The notes under the pieces are model-generated. The model saw only the letters and a list, made by a program, of their open reading frames with translations, ran no database searches and was not told the origin of the DNA. The translations under genes were made by a program, and so were the position numbers. From assembly GCA_002205965.3 (NCBI GenBank), contig NADL03000481.1:1302001-1366000 (forward strand): a DNA stretch of 64,000 nt, given 5' to 3'. Of the stretch, positions 30,814 through 43,803 are shown one piece after another (the first letter of the stretch is position 1; every line of letters starts with the position of its first letter). The DNA is from Kappaphycus alvarezii (lineage: Eukaryota; Rhodophyta; Florideophyceae; Gigartinales; Solieriaceae).

Positions 30814-32329
30814 TGATAGGGGTAAATCGTCGGGAGAAGAGATATTCAGAATCAACCACCCCAAGAAGGAGGTGTTGCAAGCGACAAAAGTGCTACCGTG
30901 GTATAGTTGAACGAACGAAAAGGAGTGTATAGGGAAGACAGTTGAATGGGCTACAAGCAAGTATGGAAGGGGCAGGGTCTACCACCTATGCTTAGTGACT
31001 AGGGTAAAATAAATGCTTCTTGGGTCTGAAGTTGACTCTCAACTTCCTAACTATTTGGGACTGAGCTTGAAGCTGTCTGCCAACTTGCTTGACCTCTCCA
31101 TGAGGAAGCGGTTTACTCAGCTTATATAGACTTTTGGCTACCCCTAAAGTCCGAACAAAACTACAGAAGGTACCAGGAAATGCATACAAACAATTTGTGT
31201 GGATGATATACTCTAAACAAAAGATACTTAAGAAACTAACAATCAATGAGGTCCTCTTATTTCCCATTCTCTAAATCAGATCCAAACAACTCCTCTAAAA
31301 TATCCATGCTGTCCAAGCAGTCCCCACAAATATCTGCGAATGGCTCACAGCTCTCTATTCCCTCCTGGGAGATATCTAAACTACTAAAGATATCTCCATC
31401 CGGTTCCAGCGTCGGCACCACTTGATCCATACTCTCCAGTCCAGGCCCCACCAGTCAACACTTTCCATGCCCCCTTTCCCTCATCCACTCGTCCTCGTCC
31501 TCGTCATCCTTTTCTTCCTCCTCTTCATCCTCATCCTCATCCTCATCCTCATCCTCATCCTCCTCTTCACCTCATCCTCCTCTTTAACCTCATCCTCCTC
31601 TTTAACCTCATCCTCTTTCCCCTGAGTCTCGTACACTAGCTCAGGGGCTAACCATTCCTCGAAGGACTCCCCGCTCTCCTCCTCGACTTTCTCAGTCTCA
31701 TCCTCACTTACCTCCCTCGCCTCTTCTTCTATGAAGAGGCGGCGAACGAACTCGATGATTTTCTTCTTTGTTTGACGCCGGATGTAGTCGTCGGCATCGG
31801 TTGGCCCGTAGGCGGCGAGACGAAGGCCATTGATGGGACGGGAAGGGCGGTTTTTGGAGATAGGGACAGAGGGCGATTTGACGTCATGTTTCTGTAAAAG
31901 GGGTGAGCGGGGTGTGTAGGGGACAGGAGTGCTGAGCAAAATGATCGGGAGCGTTTAAGACTTGGAATAAAGGTGTTTAAATAGGCTCCCGGGGCAGGTT
32001 CTATAGATTAGAAATAGGTAAAATAAATCTGCAAGGGATTTTTGTAGTAGTGCATTTGCGCCCTTTGTCTCAAAAAAAAAGATTTTGGAGGAGGAGGTAA
32101 GCAAAAAGGGAAAAAGAACTTAATTCGGGATCGATTCAGAGGGGTGGATACAGTGTAAAAATATCTAGATAAAATGGAAGTAAATTTGGAGAGGACCGCG
32201 GTAATGATAAGCGAGGTTCAGGGAGGACGAGGGAGGACCGGAACTATAAGCAAATTTGGACAAGGATAGGTAGTACAGTAAACTGAAGGTCTGTAGATGA
32301 CGGCGACAAAAAAAAATCTGCGCCTAACA
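30814..32329 (-). repeat. Gypsy B 5' LTR
   Basis: 1516 bp, nearly identical to 23251-24770. Differences by eye are one transition (GCATCGG versus GCGTCGG), several 1-nt homopolymer changes and small changes near 31457-31490. Confidence 0.94.
31257..31887 (-). pseudogene. LTR-encoded basic/acidic protein, broken copy in B 5' LTR
   Basis: Same ATG (31887-31885) and stop (31257) as the intact copy at 23694-24329. A missing G just after the start codon region (near 31871), a missing A near 31569 and small gaps near 31457-31490 break the frame. All are 1-nt changes against the 3' LTR copy of the same element, so at least some may be assembly errors. Confidence 0.55.
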
Positions 32330-32334
32330 ATAGT
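32330..32334. repeat. Target site duplication of gypsy B, right copy
   Basis: ATAGT, identical to 23246-23250, directly after the LTR end CGCCTAACA. Confidence 0.92.
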
Positions 32335-33198
32335 ATCTCTGCCTTGGACCGCATCAGATGTCATGTCATATTGAGAACACGAGAACAAAACTCCAGCCGT
32401 ATTACCGATTACCGATTAGTCGAACTAACGGAACTGCAGTCGGCTGGCTGCGCTTGCGTTTTAGCGCTCTGGCGGCTCTGGCAGGTTTTTCCAATAATTA
32501 TTGAACCCGCCTTCAACTTCATCGGTCATTGCAGGCTCTTCGTGATTAAATCATTACTTAACGGTGAAATAATTACTTTGCGGTGAAATCACTAATTAGA
32601 GGTCTGTTAAGATGGCACAATTCAAATAGTAAGCGCTACCTAGGATCTGTTGCCACGAATAGCAACCCTAACTGCGCTAAAAATGATTAATAGCGCAAAC
32701 AGGCTTTTCCACACGTACGCTTTGTAACACAAGGAACTCACTATAGGGAATCATGTTGCAATAATGTTGTACCACCAACAGTGCGTACAATATCCTGCCA
32801 CAAATTCGGCTCCTGAGAGCCGTGTACAGTATTGTACACGGCCTCAAGTTTGGATCAAGCGAGCAATGTACATTACCTTGCATGGCTCTGGGCCACATAT
32901 TGTGAGCATCGCACTACAACACAGCGCGACAAGCACAACAAACGGGCTAAAAAGTACTTTCGAGGATACTTTGTATCTGTGTTCTAGGTTTTTAGTACTG
33001 TCAAGTGCATTTTGGTATTTCTGAGTTGTCTATATAAACAGGGTTAAGAAGGGATTCGGTACAGACTGAAGAAGGCAAGCAACACACCTAACACCCTCCA
33101 CAATACCTCAGCACCTCAACATCTCAACACTCTAACATTCCAACATCACCACAACCACTAGTTGCCTTGTCCTGTCTGTTGTCCTCAACGCAGTGGCG
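32335..33198. other. Gene-free stretch with promoter-like and palindromic sequence
   Basis: It holds a perfect 10-bp-arm palindrome at 32819-32842, a short tandem CGGTGAAAT repeat near 32561-32590, a TATATAAA box at 33031-33038, and a CA/CT-rich leader-like stretch (33070-33170). A TGTTAAG at 32605 could start a solo LTR, but no matching end or duplication was found. Confidence 0.35.
32819..32842. repeat. Perfect palindrome
   Basis: GCCGTGTACA, a 4-nt GTAT spacer, then TGTACACGGC. Confidence 0.7.
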
Positions 33199-33320
33199 CC
33201 CCTTGTGTCCTTGGACTTACGGTGTGCATACCGAAGTTACAAGGGGCAATACCTATTATACCTCAGGTGTCTCTTGTCTCCTTGGACTTTCAGTGCTTAG
33301 GCCGAAGTTCAAGGGGACAA
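33199..33320. repeat. Two tandem hairpin-forming repeats
   Basis: Two diverged copies of a unit of about 60 bp each contain CCTTGGACTT and, about 20 nt later, GAAGTT(A/C)AAGGGG, so each folds into a stem-loop. In copy 2 the arms 33280-33289 and 33305-33314 pair at 9 of 10 positions. They lie about 170 bp downstream of a TATATAAA box. Confidence 0.55.
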
Positions 33321-33468
33321 TACCCTCAGCGAATGCTAGATTTTAAATCTAGTACTATTTTCCAAATACTCGAATGGGATGGTCGAAGGCCTGTGGAACC
33401 ACTAAGGACGCAGCAAGACCACACGGCTACTAAGGGTTGATTCAGAATGAAAGATCGACAGATGTAAT

Positions 33469-33477
33469 TGGTAGCGG
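33469..33477 (+). promoter_or_regulatory. Possible orphan primer binding site
   Basis: TGGTAGCGG would pair with an initiator-type tRNA end. With the TATA box and hairpins upstream it could mark a degenerate LTR-leader junction. No retroelement coding sequence follows. Confidence 0.25.
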
Positions 33478-33504
33478 TAGGAAACAGACCGGGGCTAAAT
33501 AGGT

Positions 33505-33630
33505 TTAGAAAAAAACAAAAAGAAACCCCAAAAAACAAAAAAAGAACAAATGATACAGAAAAAAACAAAAGAAAACGAAAGAAAATAGAAACAATATCAA
33601 AATCAGAAAAAATCATTAAAATAAATAAAC
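33505..33630. repeat. A-rich low-complexity tract
   Basis: Runs of A broken by single C or G over about 125 bp. No coding potential. Confidence 0.7.
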
Positions 33631-36600
33631 CCTTCCAGTGACCTCACAAACCGGTACTATTACAATAACCTCACGTGCCAATGTATAGAAAAAATGTACG
33701 CAAACGCGTCTTGCGTGCATATTACAGGTTACTGTAGTCCTCATCCAGCACCTTTTTATGAGGGTGTAACTCTGCTCTATCTATACAGTTGAGATTCCAT
33801 GGATATTTCTATCTATGTTCGGTCTATCTAGGCCATAAAATCTATAATTGTAGATACTTATGGATACTGTAGAAAGATGTTTATCTTAGTAGACATACCT
33901 TACCTCGCATGCTAGGTATAGACTACGGTACCGGGATTGTGTATAAGTAGTGCCACCGTCGCGCTCTGGCGAGTAAAGGGGAAATACGAGTTCATCTATC
34001 TTAAATTCAGACCCAACTAGCAAAAAGACTTCGGTTTTTTTCAGAGTCTGCTGCAAGCTCCACTCTCCTATTTGATCTTGAAATTGATGAAAAATAGGCA
34101 TTTCTATTAACTGAAATCCATGTGCAGTGCCCTCCTAAATCATGCAATAATAAGTTACTTTTACAAACACAAGCGAACTTATTTTTCAATAATTAAAAAG
34201 CCACACGTTTTCCCATGTTACGCAGTTATCCAGGAGATCCCAATAGAACAAAGTGTTCAGCAGTTACTTAAAAGTCAAAAATAAAAATAATAAATAGACT
34301 GCGAGATCTAGATACACTTGTCTCGGACGTTGGTCTACAGTACAGTACTATATAAAGACGTTACGCTGAACCCCCGGAAGTTGCGCACACACCCCGTCAT
34401 CTGGTCTCAAGGCGGGGCCCATGGGTTAACCATTCCTTCCAAAAAATCTATGATAGAAAGGAATCCTCTCTATTACTAGTAAAACGTCAATTTACTACTG
34501 CATTGACAATAAGTCGCTATGGAAATCATATAAACAAGTCATATCAATTCGAAAGCAAAATATCAAAGCCACCAGATACCTACTACGCCAACTTTCTGCT
34601 GGCTGGCCTCCTATTGACACTCTTGTACAGATTTTCGATGATTTTAGCTTTCTGCAGCAATAAATTTTACATTGCCTTGGCAGCCACTCTGAGGGGTTTA
34701 GCTAACATTTCCATTACAGTCAATTAACCTCCCTTTTCCCCCTGTAGTGTAGATAATGCTCATTTTGATGCGCTAAACATTCTTACGCGATTGGACAGCC
34801 CTTCTCATTCGCCGCTTACCTTTAGCATTCAACAGATATTAAAATTGCTGAAGGTTCTGAATGTGGTTTGCTTACGACCACTAATGACAATATTCAGAGT
34901 CTTGGGAACTTACGGTCAAGCCCGGTTGCTGGATCCGCAGTACAAGTAACTGAGAATTTCAGTAAGCAGTATCCCAGTAAATTAGCAGCCAGCTTTTAAA
35001 GTGACCATAGCCGCGGCTTATTGACCGAGAATAATCCCTACCCAAGAGTATTGGTCCAAATCTCTGCTGGCTGAAAAATCATTTGTTTATTATCAATTTA
35101 TTCCACGTAGAATGAAAAATTGCAAAGTTCTTGTAAGAGTGTGCTTTGTTCTGATGAGGGAATTACAATGAGAAATATGGGGAACCTACGCCCTTCCCTA
35201 ATAAAAGGCCAGGCATCAGGGCAACAGGTGCGCCGGCGGCACCGATTACTTTAATGAACTTTCGCGCATCCAATGGCCCTTTCTCGTTTCACAATGAGAA
35301 CCTTTAGCAGCCCTCTTACGAGCTTGAACGCAGCCCGCGCGGATAAACCACGAAAAAACCAGGGGCTTATAGCCGGATCATGTTGAAGAGAGAGGCTCTT
35401 CCGCGTTCTTATATCCACGCTCAGAGGGTAGCATCCCGATGCCTTCTCTAACATCTCTTGTGTGGCCTGATCGGTCTCCAGCCGAGCTTTGTACCATTAT
35501 TACAGGGTAAGCGCTATTTTACTTCAACTTGGACCGGACATTTTCGCAGCTGACAGCTCCCCGCTTGGGCAAAGTGTTGACCTCACTGATATCCAGCTTA
35601 TGAATTTATCACCTGGCTGATATTAACTTTACCTAACTCGCCGTTTTAGATATTTATAACCTAACTGACTAGTGTTTACCCCTACCTGCCCATTAGGGTA
35701 CACGAAAAAACAGCGACCCAGATTCTGGTTCTGAACTTGACTCCCAATTTTCCCCTCTTCAACTCCATGCCAACGGCAACCTTCGTGACCACGTCTATCC
35801 TCCCCAGTTTCATCTGTCCCCTTATCTATTCCATATTACAGTACCTTTTTTATTGTTCGCCCCTGATATTTAATCCTCTTTGGAAACCCTGACTCTGGCG
35901 TCTCCATACAAATGAGAAATTCAAGGTTGTCTTTGATTCAACACCCTTATCCCAAAGGAGATAATCAGCGCTGTTAACACACCTTTACATCGCTATTCGC
36001 CCGGTTTTGCACCCCTGCTGCCTTCGGTACTTTTGATCCGATTCTTTACAAGGTTCTATCATTCAAAGGATCACGGCTCGGCCTTTGAATCCGGTGGAAA
36101 ATTCTGCCGTCCAGCTGCCCAAGACATAATCCCCACTCCATCAACATAAATTATTCTTGCTATCGGTGAGCGATGGTACTGCATCACAGGGTGCATAAAG
36201 AGAAAGGGGACAGAAAAAACACTATGAGATTTTGCTTGAGTGTTTTTGTTTTCTTATTGTCCGATTTAATTCCGTAACTAGAAAAGAACACTCACTAACC
36301 CCGTTAAAATCAAACTAAACTACATAGATAAATATGGAAGGCTGGATTAAGGATTTTCAAGTTCCTAAACCAAAAAATGGCTATGTCTAACAACTCCCTA
36401 AGAGAAATAATTTCTCCCGACATGAGAAATCATGTCATTAGCCGTTTCTTGTATAAAGAGAAGAAAAGGAAGATGAAATCGTTTTAAATTTCATCAATGG
36501 AGAAAATATGGCTCAGCTGTGTATAGGGGCCACAGTTACTGGCAAAGGAAGAGTTCGAGAAACCAGTATGTTTATTTCTAACTATAAAACAGTTAGATAA

Positions 36601-37359
36601 GGAACCAGATTATAGTATCGAAAGCGTACTTCTAGGACTTACTTACCTTGCGAATCAACAATTGTTTTCCCATTTGAAAGCGTATTTTGTCATTTTCGCA
36701 AGCTGGTATATCTAGATTAAGTATTCAGGCCAGGAGTTGGGAAGCCAAGCTAGTTTCATGCGCATCGAGCGAAATTGAGGAAAATAGGAGTTCGGTGGCA
36801 GGAATTACACCTTTTCTCAGTATTTCTTCTGGTGTGTAAGAAAATGATTCTGTAGTGCAATTTTGAACTACGTGAACTCAACATGCTTCATTCACCTTCA
36901 TTTAAACATCTTGAGTGTTAGGTGGGGAAAAGGTTTGTATTATTTTTCACGTCATCGTACTATGTCATCCAAATGTGCCGAGGAAGCCATGATTTAGCAG
37001 TTAAGTTTAGTGCAGGGTCTATGAAGAGCGGTTGAATGCAGAGATATTTACAGTGATGCTTTTCGACCGTAACGTTCGAGGGGCCCTCCGAGTCGCAATC
37101 CCCACAAAGTGGACTCCGGCGATCAAAGCATGGGTTAGGGTCCAATCGGAACTCGGAATCTGTCCTCGTAAATTAAATATCAGGAACAAGGGGTTTATTT
37201 CACTACACTTACGCTGAAGTAGTGTTTTAGGTCCATATGTTGGAGACAAAAAGGTTGAAAATCTCCAAAAATCTTGCGCATGGTGAGAAGTGGGCGGACT
37301 GGTTGTGGCCGTAGTATAGTGGACGAATGGACAAGCATGTATTTCATATTGTATCGATG
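33631..37359. other. Gene-free AT-rich stretch
   Basis: No motif-bearing frame. A GC-richer island at about 35230-35460 has short overlapping frames on the minus strand without a recognisable domain. A TATATAAA-type box occurs near 34349. Confidence 0.4.
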
Positions 37360-40300
37360 CCCTTCAATAACTTATCTTTCTCTGTATTTGATCTTTACGG
37401 CAATAGTAAGGTTCAGAGAGAGAGAAAAAATATATTTGGTAAGAAGTTTGCGTCTGTCGGTAATTCATCACGTAAAATATTTTAATATTTCCTTTTTTGA
37501 GCAGACCGCGCACTTCCTCTTTATTATCTATCGCCATTTCAGTACCCATCGCGCATTTTTTATCACGGAATAGAATTTCAACATTTTGAATGATGTCTTC
37601 GTAAAGAGACCGTAATTTAAAAAAGCCCCTTATGACATCGAAAAAAAGTGAATGAGCGAAAATTTTTAGGGCTCAAGGTTGACATATGGCCTCACTTGTA
37701 AAAAATTAGAAGGGTTTTCGGGACATTATCTACATAGCATGTGAAGATTATTTTTGTGTCCAAGTCGAAGTTTTCAAAAGTAAAGGGACCAAACTGTTCT
37801 CCAATATGATTGGCAGTGTCCTTCTCACGCCACAAGAGCACTTCATGCCTGAGTTAATACGCGAGTGCAGCATGCAGGAATTAATGAGTGCTTAGGGGCT
37901 TGCAAGATGCGTTTTACAGATATAAATTTTTCGTATCTACATTACAGTACGTTAAAATATTGGTTCTTTCTGGTATTTTCGGGTGATTATGATGATTTTC
38001 TGATGTTTTCGAATCTGGAGGAAATCTCCGAGGACGAGAGCTATGGTTACTGCAACTCCAGGTTCTTGGATATAAATCAGTGCTTTGGGAGCACATTCTA
38101 GAGCAATATACCTGTTTAATGTAGATTTACCAGCCTTATTTTTCAATATTTGGCAAGAAAAGGGTCATGAAAGCGTTGACAGATGCGTCAACTCTAGTAT
38201 AGGAGACCTCAAATCAAATGGACTTGCAAGGTGGATAAAATCTTGTTCTGTGCCCCACTCTGGATAATTGTCCAAATTTTTGTTATCTTTTGCTCAATAT
38301 CCTCCGCCGGTGAGCTCGGAACAACACGAGCTGTCCTGAAATTAGTTCTCTCTTCGACAATTTAGAGGATAGGATCCTTTTGAACGTAAATTATGCAGAT
38401 GAATATATTCTCGCTGACCCGAGCGTATTAAACACACAATGAAGACTGAAATCTGTTAGCGATACGCTTGATCCTTTGAAAAGGCCAACAACTTTTTGAG
38501 ATATCCTCGAGCGTTATTCAAATTTTTTACTGCTGGTGTCCTGTTCAAGACGGCAATGAGATACGAGGACGAATACTTCCTTTGCAGTGGAATAGAATAG
38601 TTTGCAGTGTAGTCGTGAACGCTGCGTCTATGTGAAGTGGATTTTTGTCGAGGATTGAAATGGTTACTATAGGTTATTTATCGCGGAAATTGACATCAGA
38701 ACGTACTTTTTGTTCGTTGAAATGAAGCAAATACTCATGTCTAGTATGCGGAAGTCGACGGACGAAGCGATTGGAGATTTTCCTTGGGGTCATGTATTTT
38801 TTTATCAATCACATCTATACCAAGTAGGGCCAGGATGACCGTTTCAACGGTATTTATCGTCACTGGCACCAGATGAACACCTTTGTGAGTCTTTAGTGAC
38901 ATATATACACAGACCAGGTCATGGTAGGACGCTTCATCGAAACAAAAAAAATCCTCACGAGGAAATTATTTTCTTATGAATTCCAAACGCCCTTGAGTAT
39001 GCGGCTTACTTCATTGCGTTATACCACTGATTTAGGAGCTCTTATGCCGAACAGGAAGCAGAAAGTCATACTAAGTCGTGCTTCGTTGGTCAATTCTCGA
39101 GTGTGAGCGTCAATGGCAAAATAAATGACACACTTCAATTATTTCCTTTAATTTGGAGTGGAGTTCCCGAGAGAAGCAGATTTCAGAGGACTAGAGTATC
39201 CATGGGGGTAAGAGAAAGTTCTTTAGAGCAGTTGATACGCATCGCGGAGACAATGAGGTTCCTAACAATGTCTCTATAATCTGCTTTGATGGGATTGGTA
39301 GGCTTTTTGAAATTGGAAAAGTGTCTGAAAACTTTCGCCTTAATAGTTATCTCCACCAGATAGGAGGGATTATAGCGCTTCCACCCGATAAATTTCACTC
39401 TTGTAATGGATATGATTCGCATCATCTCCCTTGGCATAAGTACCCACTTCTTCTTCTTTGATAAAATCTTCGAGGTTGTGAATAGATGGTTCCCCTCGTT
39501 GTAAGCTATTGCGAGCAAATTCATCGACTGCCAGATGGCCGCAACGGTGCTTCTAGGTATGGCTACGAGCATCAATTTTCTATCATTCTCCATGACCTGT
39601 TTTCCCTTAATAATAGGCTTCTAGTGGTGGTTCCGCTTACTAATTTGTCCCGAACGGAAGTTTCGATAGCACATACCGGGATCCATTCAAGAGCTAATTC
39701 GGGGATCCATTCCACAACGGGTGAGATTAGTTGCATGTTAGTCGTCTTCCGCAACTATCACAGTAATCTATTTTTAGTTCTTATCTGGGGAACTGACAGG
39801 GAAATCCTGCTGGCGTATACTTTTAATTGATTCGTGTATATTTATGACAAAATATGTGTAAGAATAGCCCTGCGTGGTTACAATTCGTAATGGTATGCGG
39901 GAACAAGACTGGAACTCCGTACCATCCGTAAGAAGGTAGTAAATGTTACAGGAATGAGTTCTAATGTTACGTGGACAATGCAGCATAAGCTCATTGATGC
40001 ATATGAAGAGTTATGATAACTCAGCAGAAACATCTGAAAAGTCTCCTTCCTCCGTCAAAGAACTTAGACTGAGGGTTTCCAGTTTTCCTTCAGCTTGAAG
40101 CTGCCTCACGTTACTGGAGTACTCTGTGGGCATATTTGACCATTTCGCCATATCAAGTCGTCTGACAATAATTATCGAAGAAAACATTTGCACTGCGCCA
40201 TTGAAGCAATCAATGAAGAAATACACCCTCTGTATTGGGAAAAGCCCGAAGTGACGAGAGACAATGTTGTAAAGCTTCAAAATTTTGGGTAAAATCCTTC

Positions 40301-40430
40301 ATGTTCCTGACCATTTCCTGAATTTAGTTTGCCTTGAAATTGTCACCTCAACCCTTCTGGCCAGTAGGACTGGAGTTTTTGGGATCCTTACGGAATGAAG
40401 CGTATTGATAAGTTCTCTCGGTACTTCATA
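37360..40430 (-). pseudogene. Decayed large protein-coding remnant with P-loop-like motif
   Basis: A chain of short minus-strand open pieces follows one another in order with protein-like composition. The pieces are about 40420-40011 (VPRELINTLHSVR, then GLFPIQRVYFFIDCFNG), 39986-39774 (SRIPLRIVTTQGYSYTYFV), 39754-39183 (AIWQSMNLLAIAYNEGNH), about 39080-38990 (FLFGIRAPKSVV), about 38855-38760 (VETVILALLGIDVIDKK), about 38280-38215, 38146-37952 (KAGKSTLNRYIALECAPKA) and about 37820-37690 (EQFGPFTFENFDLDTK). KAGKST resembles a Walker A motif and is followed by a hydrophobic IIIIT strand. This looks like one about 900-1000 residue protein broken by many stops and frameshifts. It could be a replication- or ATPase-type protein from a plasmid, virus or transposon, but I recognise no family. 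Confidence 0.4.
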
Positions 40431-43400
40431 CGCTTAGTTTGATACAATGTAAACCGTTAGCGTGACTGCAGCCACAGTAGTTACGAGCAGCGGGGTCACG
40501 GGTCCCGATTGTTATTCCGTGTCTAGCTAGAATTATCAGGTGCAAAGAACTTTTGCATAGTTGGGTTTCTGCTCACCTCAGTTGGGTTAGAACCTCTATC
40601 ATGTATTTCGTTTACATATGGTACCAATTTGTTGCGGAATTATTTGTATTACTGAAAACAGCGCAACAGAATTCAACCTTGGAGCCCATAAATTATTACA
40701 GACATGCTATTAAAGAGATGGTTTTATATCTTTCATTTTTCTCCGCACTTGTTGAGTGAAAATAAGCAATAAATTCCATCTGAATCTTCTCGAAGGAAAA
40801 CAGCTCGTCACTTTAAATTAGTACACGGCATGGGTATATCAGTGTCTTAAAGAACCTTTCGGCTAACATAAAGTGTGGAAGGGGAAGAAAGTTTCTCAGT
40901 AATTATGCGCACTTTTTGGCGTTTGTGGTTTTCCTAAAAACTTTCTAGGGGACTATCTAACGCGTGAAGCCTAGGCTTCCAACTGTGCCTGTTGAACAGA
41001 AGTCTCAGGGCAAAAATAGTTATACAAGTAGCTAATTATTCGATTAAAAAGAGCAGGTAGCCGATATATCATAACAAGAGAGGTTAGTATGTCCCTTTTG
41101 CAAGGCACTCAAAATTTCTTATTCCAACTATGAGCATCACTCTGGATCACTTTCAAGAGAACCCCTATTAGGAACCTTCATAACTATACAACTCCAGAAC
41201 ATTATCTCCGTAGGAAAAGCTTAGATATACTGTAAAATTCTCTGGTTTGATTTGAAGAGGGATTAACACTTTAGCTAAGAAAGACGCAATTAATGCCCAT
41301 CCCAGCAAAATGGCACCGGATTTATAGTATCATTGAGGGTTACAAAGAATAAACTGCAGAAGAAAGTTTTAACAAGTTGAAGAAAGAATTAGTGGACGTT
41401 TTCATTCGTTTCAAGTCAATAGATTGTGTCTATTTATTTTCCTTTTAATTTTTTTGGCTTGACGACCGCACTAATCACACAGTACTGATACAGTAGAATA
41501 ATGATAGCAATATATTTTATCTTTATTTACAATAATGAAATGATATTTCTAGAAGAATACGAAAAAGTACACTTGATAATATGTATGTGACTTTTTGACC
41601 TATAAACATATGACTAAAGCAAAAAAATCTTAGAAAAATATCCTTAGTCTAGAAAGGGAATAATAAAGTTTTGTATTAGGCAGACAGGCAGACTATTAAA
41701 AATCTGAAAGCCGCTGTGAGAAATCAATCGCAGACGGGGACTACTGCAACGTTTGGGTTAAACGGTGTTTACTTGAATGGGTTGGTGTACTTAAATAACG
41801 TAATTATCTAACGTTTGGGTTAGTTTACTGCGAGTGGAACATAGGGAGAAGTAACTATTAGCCTAAGCAATGTGGCGGCGGCGAAGAGAACACTGCGGTG
41901 AAAATGGACGTTCTATGGAACGCTGACTAAAACGTTTCTGCGAGCGCTGTCATCAGACATGTCTCGTTTGAAACAACCAGTAACGCATTATGCCGCTTGT
42001 GGCCTGCCAAGTAGTAACGGTGCTATAACTGATGTGAAAACCCAAAATTGGTCACAAATTAATTCCTATAGAGGTAATTTAAGCGTCAGCGCCGTCGCCG
42101 GATCAATAGCTCCTGATTTGTCGTCAACATCTACTTTTCCCGCCCGATTCGCGCGAAATTAGGTTCCTATGTTTGCCTCTCTACACGTAAAATATTCCTT
42201 GTGAGCCACCCAGAATTCGTACAATTTGCACAATTGTGCTACATCGCAAGAGTTCCCTCCGAAAAACTTTACAAATATGTTGGGCGTAAATACTATTACC
42301 TGTAGTTTCCCATTCTACATTGTACCGTACATCTATAATAGGCTAGCCAGTCAGCTCGAAACTGCTCACAGATCCATTTCTGAGAACCAGTCGCGCAATA
42401 AGACCTCTGACTTAGAGCAAATGATAAATACTGTACAGTAGACAACATAAATCAAATTTAAATTGTTCGAGATTTAAATGGTTCGTGTACTGTAATAGAA
42501 ATGTTGGCTAAGACTCGCTGAGTGGCTTTCATTGCAATGTATCGAAAAATTCATTGCTGTAGAAAAATGACAAGGGCAACGATATACTACATGTCAATTG
42601 GTGGCCAGCCACCAGACAAGCCGCGTTGTATGTTACTGCCAACGCCCGTTCCATTGCGCGAATAGCCACGGTTCTCATGAGCTACGTAACCACAGAGAAC
42701 GGCTCCAGAGGCCACTTTCCAAGCTAAAGGTGGAGAATTTAAGGTACATGGTTCCTGGGAAACGTTTTACTGGTTGAAGAATTGAGATTTTCAGTTTTTC
42801 TGGCACTATCGGTCCGCAGCCGAGCCTTGAACCAGTACTCTATTTGGAAGACCTTTATACTTCAACAATTTCTCGCGATGATGTTAACTTACAACCGAGC
42901 CTATTTGTTGACTGGATTACCTGCAACTTTTCAGTTTGTGGAAATGCGCTGCCGTTTGCACCGTTTATATTTTCAAAAGGTCTGATTGGATTCTCATAGG
43001 ACTCTCAACCCTCGAACCATTCTCAGTAATCCAGACCCATTCTTATCTTCAAATAGTACATGGACCTTTACTCTCGGCTGTCTGTGTTTGCTTAGCACAT
43101 ACGTTGCGCGTTCTCTGCTGAATGAAATTTTTTGGATTATCGTAGCTCGAGGCTTACCACGCTTCTTTTAAGTCTAATAAATTTCGTCCCGCCTTGCTGC
43201 AGTATTACACAAACACTAAGATTGGCCTGCAACCGTATGAAGTTTAACGAGAATTTGTAAAATAGATTTCCGATATCTGAGAGCTATATGTTGGAAATCC
43301 ATTTCTGGATATGATTTTTGATACCAACCTTATTGCATATGACAATGACCACCCTATTGTAGGGTGCTCTATGGTAGGGTGCTCATCGCCATGCAGGGTA

Positions 43401-43449
43401 TTCGTTCATCTATCCCGTTAATAATCTTGTCACTGAATGATAGGAAGAT
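40431..43449. other. Gene-free AT-rich stretch
   Basis: Only short frames without motifs. A GTTTGGGTTA repeat occurs twice near 41751 and 41812. A TAGGGTGCTC repeat occurs near 43363-43384. Confidence 0.4.
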
Positions 43450-43803
43450 TTGTATATCCCCAAAAGCATCAATTTCATTAGATTGTACGCTCTCAATGTA
43501 GTAAGAGTTGTATTATGTTCAATTCAGGCTGCTTTAACGATCATTAATGAGTTGCACAATGATCAAAAAGTGGGGAATCATTCCTTAAACATTTTCATAT
43601 CCAAGATCAGCAGACCGAATAACTTGGTATCAGGGAACTTATCAGCTTTTAAGACAAGAAAATGGGCCTACACCGCACAGTTTAAGACTATGAAAAAAAA
43701 TTTTTTCTATTTGTCATGTCTTGAAGTAGGCAAAGCAATGAATTCCGGAATGTCGCAGCCCCCTGACGAAGGCTACCTTAATATGCTCCTGAAGAGCGAG
43801 TAG
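43450..43803 (+). other. Unrecognised 117-aa open frame abutting copia C
   Basis: It is open from 43450 and ends in a TAG whose last base is directly before the left LTR of copia C (LTR starts 43804). The protein is Lys/Asn-rich and helix-like near its end (LSCLEVGKAMNSGMSQ, then YLNMLLKSE). Directly beyond the right LTR, at 50587, an open frame starts FGYYLSKEMQQDSPGS and runs to about 50728. The two might be halves of one gene split by copia C. No family recognised. Confidence 0.25.

Larger units (their letters stand above)
23251..32329 (-). mobile_element. Ty3/gypsy retrotransposon B (9079 bp), nearly intact
   Basis: Same family as A, in opposite orientation. Long open frames are Gag-protease 624 aa, Pol 854 aa, integrase tail in -1 frame, and ORF3 352 aa, plus an intact LTR reading frame in the 3' LTR. 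The two LTRs show only about ten differences by eye over 1.5 kb, mostly homopolymer length, so the insertion is young. Target duplications are perfect. Confidence 0.96.

Noticed and set aside
33325-33400. Possible tRNA with a 7-nt anticodon-like loop in CTAGATTTTAAATCTAG
   Set aside because: No A box, no T arm and no acceptor pairing around it. It is only a short palindrome.
32605-33460. Solo LTR from TGTTAAG to GATCGACA
   Set aside because: The ends are not a good inverted pair, no flanking duplication was found, and there is no second copy in the window.
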